DNA of 7,909 bases from CAZGMC01 sp964526565 (GTDB lineage Bacteria > Pseudomonadota > Alphaproteobacteria > DSM-16000 > Inquilinaceae). The notes beneath the pieces were generated by a model, which was given only the letters and a program-made list of their open reading frames with translations, made no database searches and was not told the DNA's origin. The position numbers and the translations under genes are program-made. Positions 5,809 through 7,909 of this stretch are shown one piece after another; positions within the stretch are counted from its first letter, which is position 1; every line of letters starts with the position of its first letter. The DNA lies in contig CAZGMC010000129.1 in NCBI GenBank assembly GCA_964526565.1, positions 1 through 7,909 of the forward strand. Direction: 5' to 3'.

Positions 5809-6210
5809 GTGACGACCAGACGGGCTTTCCTTGCCGCCGCCCCCTTTGCCGCTGCCCTAGCCGTGCCGCTGGTCGCCTGCCAGACTACGGCACCATCGCC
5901 GCCCCAGGTGAGCCGGGCCGCGCTGGTCGGGCTGTGGCAGTTCGCGCCGCCGCCGTGCGACTCCCCCGAGGTGCTGGATCTCGCCGCCGACGGCCGCGCC
6001 ACGATGATGGACAGCTACACCGGCACCTGGTCGTTCGCCGGCTCGACACTGCGGCTGGACATGGAGGAGGACATCCCCGGCCTGGGTCCCACGGGCAACC
6101 GCGAAGCGATCACCGGGCGCATCGTCGCCGCCAGCCCGGAAGCACGGCCGGCGACCATGGAACTGCAGTGGAACGACGGCAGCACCGACCGCGCCTGGCG
6201 CTGCCGGTAG
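5809..6210 (+). CDS. Small putative lipoprotein, paralogue B (unknown function)
   Basis: A 133-residue putative lipoprotein of unknown role. The start TTRRAFLAAA has a twin-arginine-like motif at Arg4-Arg5, a hydrophobic stretch follows, and LVAC at 21-24 is a lipobox, so Cys24 would be acylated after cleavage. A Pro/Thr/Ser linker (25-36) leads to a domain paralogous to the gene before it: ALVGLWQFAPPPC at 38-50, ADGRATMMDSYTGTWSFAGSTLRL, and a C-terminus MELQWNDGSTDRAWRCR. Cys50 and Cys132 match the two mature cysteines of paralogue A. Start is GTG with GGGA 7 nt upstream. The 84-bp gap after paralogue A has no recognisable terminator, so cotranscription is possible. It converges on trmFO, 36 bp beyond the stop. 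Envelope location is well supported; membrane choice and Tat use are inferred. Confidence 0.8.
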   Translation: MTTRRAFLAAAPFAAALAVPLVACQTTAPSPPQVSRAALVGLWQFAPPPCDSPEVLDLAADGRATMMDSYTGTWSFAGSTLRLDMEEDIPGLGPTGNREAITGRIVAASPEARPATMELQWNDGSTDRAWRCR

Positions 6211-6224
6211 GTCGCCGCCGGCAG
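6201..6224. other. Stem-loop across the paralogue B stop codon
   Basis: CTGCCGG at 6201-6207 and CCGGCAG at 6218-6224 form a perfect 7-bp stem with a 10-nt loop that includes the TAG stop. No U-tract follows on the plus strand. It may stabilise or help end the transcript at this convergent junction. Confidence 0.4.
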
Positions 6225-6246
6225 GGGAGGGCGCCGGGCGCGGTGG

Positions 6247-7617
6247 TCACTCCGCAGCGGCGCGGCGGCCCAGCCACGTATCCAGGTCGGCCAGGGCGCG
6301 GCGGCTGAGCAGCCGCTTGCGGTCCGGACCGCGCGGGCCGCGCCTGCCTGCCGGCACGTCGGTCAGCGGTGGGAACAGGCCGAAGTTGACATTCATCGGC
6401 TGGAAGGTCTCCGCCTCGGCGCCGCCGGTGATGTGGCCCAGCAGGGCGCCCAGGGCGGTGGTCGGCGGCGGTGCCTCCAGCGCCTGGCCGAACCGCTCGG
6501 CGGCGGCGAAGCGGCCGGCCAGCAGGCCGATCGCCGCGCTCTCCACATAGCCTTCGACACCGGTGATCTGGCCGGCGAAACGCAGCCGCGGCATGGCCTT
6601 CAGCCGCAATCGGGCGTCCAGCAGCCGCGGGCTGTTCAGGAAGGTGTTGCGGTGCAGCCCGCCCAGCCGGGCGAAGGTGGCGTTCTCCAGGCCGGGGATC
6701 AGGCGGAACACGCGGGTCTGCTCGCCGTACGTCGTCTTGGTCTGGAAGCCGACCAGGTTGTACAGCGTGCCCAGCGCGTTGTCCTGGCGGAGCTGGACCA
6801 CGGCATGGGGCCGGCGGCCGGTGCGCGGGTCGGTCAGGCCGACCGGCTTCATCGGGCCGAAACGCAGGGTGTCCGGCCCGCGCGCCGCCATCTCCTCGAT
6901 CGGCAGGCAGCCCTCGAAATACGGCGTGTTCTTCTCCCACTCCTTGAACCCGGTCTTTGGCGCGGTCAGCAGCTCGTGGATGAACCGCTCGTATTCATCC
7001 CTGTCGAGCGGGCAGTTGACGTAGTCCTTGCCGGTGCCGCCGGGGCCGGGCTTGTCGTAGCGCGACTGGAACCAAGCCTTGGAGAAGTCGATCGTGTCGG
7101 CATGGACGATCGGCGCGATGGCGTCGAAGAAGGCCAGCTCGGCCTCGCCGGTCAGCCCCCTCACCGCCTCGGCCAGGGCCGGGGAGGTGAGGGGGCCGGT
7201 GGCGACGATGACGCTGTCCCAGTCGTCGGGCGGCAGGCCGGCCACCTCGCCGCGCGCGACGGTGACCAGCGGCTCCGCCTCCAGCGCCGCCGTGACGGCG
7301 TCCGAGAAGCCGTGCCGGTCGACGGCCAGTGCCCCGCCGGCCGGCACCTTGCAGGCATCCCCGGCGGCCAGGATCAGCGAGCCGCAGCGGCGCATCTCCT
7401 CGTGCAGCAGGCCGACGGCGTTGGTCTCGGCATCGTCGGAGCGGAACGAGTTGGAGCAGACCAGCTCGGCCAGCCCGCCGGTCTGGTGCGCCTCGGTCGA
7501 GCGTTCCGGCCGCATCTCGTGCAGCACCACGGGCACTCCGGCCCGCGCCGCCTGCCACGCCGCCTCGCTGCCGGCCAGCCCGCCGCCGATGACGTGGATG
7601 GGGTTGAGTGTCATCAT
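6247..7617 (-). CDS. trmFO: Methylenetetrahydrofolate--tRNA-(uracil-5-)-methyltransferase TrmFO
   Basis: A 456-residue cytosolic flavoenzyme that makes 5-methyluridine at position 54 of the tRNA T-loop, using methylenetetrahydrofolate as carbon donor and FAD/NAD(P)H as reductant. The FAD-binding motif IHVIGGGLAGSEAAW is at 7-21. Conserved family blocks include ELVCSNSFRSD with Cys54, YFEGCLPIEEMAARG with Cys237, LRFGPMKPVGL, NLVGFQTKTTYGEQ and the late GYVESAAIGLLAG. Cys54 and Cys237 correspond to the two catalytic cysteines described for Bacillus subtilis TrmFO (C53 and C226). Length is usual for the family. The ATG at 7617 is chosen because AAGGAG lies 6 nt upstream and the FAD motif follows at once. 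An upstream ATG at 7692 would add 25 unrelated residues. The gene stands alone: convergent with the paralogues, with an unrelated gene end upstream. Only the folate-dependent enzyme is visible here, so whether the genome also has SAM-dependent TrmA is unknown. Confidence 0.97.
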   Translation of the reverse strand: MMTLNPIHVIGGGLAGSEAAWQAARAGVPVVLHEMRPERSTEAHQTGGLAELVCSNSFRSDDAETNAVGLLHEEMRRCGSLILAAGDACKVPAGGALAVDRHGFSDAVTAALEAEPLVTVARGEVAGLPPDDWDSVIVATGPLTSPALAEAVRGLTGEAELAFFDAIAPIVHADTIDFSKAWFQSRYDKPGPGGTGKDYVNCPLDRDEYERFIHELLTAPKTGFKEWEKNTPYFEGCLPIEEMAARGPDTLRFGPMKPVGLTDPRTGRRPHAVVQLRQDNALGTLYNLVGFQTKTTYGEQTRVFRLIPGLENATFARLGGLHRNTFLNSPRLLDARLRLKAMPRLRFAGQITGVEGYVESAAIGLLAGRFAAAERFGQALEAPPPTTALGALLGHITGGAEAETFQPMNVNFGLFPPLTDVPAGRRGPRGPDRKRLLSRRALADLDTWLGRRAAAE

Positions 7618-7623
7618 GCCTGG

Positions 7624-7629
7624 CTCCTT
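7624..7629 (-). promoter_or_regulatory. Ribosome binding site of trmFO, fixing its start
   Basis: On the minus strand AAGGAG lies 6 nt before the ATG at 7617. It rules in the start MMTLNPIHVIGGG and argues against the longer reading from 7692. A second ATG follows immediately at 7614. Confidence 0.85.
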
Positions 7630-7636
7630 GGCGGCT

Positions 7637-7674
7637 CGACGGCAAGAGATGGCAAGAGCGACGGCAATCGGCAA
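7637..7674. repeat. Short GGCAA direct repeats in the trmFO leader
   Basis: GGCAA occurs at 7641, 7651, 7663 and 7670. CGACGGCAA is duplicated at 7637-7645 and 7659-7667, and GGCAAGAG at 7641-7648 and 7651-7658. In the trmFO transcript these appear as repeated UUGCC just upstream of the ribosome binding site. Small slippage duplications are the simple explanation. Confidence 0.5.
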
Positions 7675-7690
7675 GCTGTAGCCGGAGCCC

Positions 7691-7708
7691 AAAAAGGCCG
7701 ACCCGCCT
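7691..7708 (-). terminator. Weak terminator-like hairpin upstream of trmFO
   Basis: On the minus strand AGGC, a 6-nt loop and GCCT (7708-7695) run into TTTTT (7695-7691). This gives a short stem with a U-tract about 90 bp after the stop codon of the partial gene at the right edge. It could end that transcript or sit in the trmFO leader. With only a 4-5-bp stem it is uncertain. Confidence 0.35.
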
Positions 7709-7786
7709 CAAAAATTGTCCGAGGGCGGTTTGAATCAGAGTATGACATGACTGGTCCCTGGGTAGTTGTCCCATGTCCTGCCTTCT

Positions 7787-7796
7787 AACTTAAGTT
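7787..7796. promoter_or_regulatory. AT-rich palindrome AACTTAAGTT
   Basis: A perfect 10-bp palindrome inside the most AT-rich stretch of the window (about 7780-7806), next to the stop codon of the partial gene. A 6-bp dyad GACATG/CATGTC (7744-7749, 7772-7777) lies nearby. Together they could be part of the trmFO promoter or operator region, but no clear promoter hexamers are seen. Confidence 0.3.
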
Positions 7797-7798
7797 TA

Positions 7799-7909
7799 TC
7801 ATAGCAACCGTCGTCGCCTGGGCGGGTCGTCAAGCGCTTCCGGCGGCATCCAGGCGCCGCGGGCATCGGCGTGCGGCAGCGCGCTGACGGTCCCCGTCCG
7901 CTGCTGGCG
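7799..7909 (-). CDS. Probable C-terminal fragment of an upstream gene (partial)
   Basis: Reading leftward from the window edge, one minus frame is open for 36 codons to a TGA at 7801-7799. It ends ARGAWMPPEALDDPPRRRRLL. The composition looks like a genuine protein end: mostly GC-ending codons, a Trp-Met-Pro-Pro segment and a basic tail. A second minus frame is also open further, to about 7732, and cannot be excluded. The fragment is too short to assign a family. If real, the gene runs in the same direction as trmFO, about 180 bp upstream. Confidence 0.45.
   Translation of the reverse strand, partial: RQQRTGTVSALPHADARGAWMPPEALDDPPRRRRLL

Noticed and set aside
7618..7692. Upstream ATG adding 25 residues to TrmFO
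   Set aside because: The added residues match no TrmFO N-terminus, while the ATG at 7617 has AAGGAG at ideal spacing and begins just before the FAD motif.
1..7909. CRISPR array, insertion sequence, tRNA or rRNA gene, prophage or toxin-antitoxin module
   Set aside because: No regularly spaced repeats, transposase or integrase motifs, cloverleaf-like segments or rRNA-like stretches were seen, and all sizeable plausible genes are accounted for.

Overview
The window is GC-rich chromosomal DNA. Coding third positions are nearly all G or C, and the gene set looks like that of an alphaproteobacterium, most plausibly a Rhodospirillales-type organism. The support for this is a folate-dependent TrmFO, an NDUFAF6-like 'squalene/phytoene synthase' relative, a long MscS channel with a periplasmic N-terminus, and an iron-type superoxide dismutase. 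The lineage is inferred from gene content, not from a phylogenetic marker search. There is no rRNA, tRNA, CRISPR array, transposase or integrase.

Layout. Positions 1-87 may hold the Glu/Ala/Gly-rich tail of an upstream gene, followed by short GC-rich repeats. sodB lies on the minus strand (283-885) and has a clear intrinsic terminator at 220-252. A roughly 240-bp divergent region contains an AT-rich, Fur-box-like island, a strong hairpin in the presumed sodB leader, and an orphan terminator-like hairpin facing the next gene. The NDUFAF6-like gene (1130-1978, +) is followed by about 100 bp with three consecutive perfect dyads, then the 820-residue MscS-family channel (2084-4546, +). The channel converges on a TehB-like methyltransferase (4559-5209, -) with only 12 bp between the stop codons. 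A divergent intergenic region dense in dyads leads to two small secreted paralogues (5323-5724 and 5809-6210, +). These converge on trmFO (6247-7617, -). The right edge (7799-7909, -) probably holds the C-terminus of another gene.

Most genes look like independent housekeeping or stress functions: oxidative defence, complex I assembly, osmotic protection and tRNA modification. There is no obvious single pathway. The least explained part is the tandem pair of 133-codon paralogues. They share an LVGxWQFxPPPC start, a GTW...GSxLR core and an AWRCR end, yet one carries a plain Sec-type signal peptide and the other a twin-arginine-like signal with a lipobox. They look like a duplicated envelope domain with one soluble and one lipid-anchored copy. 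This is the best candidate here for something undescribed.
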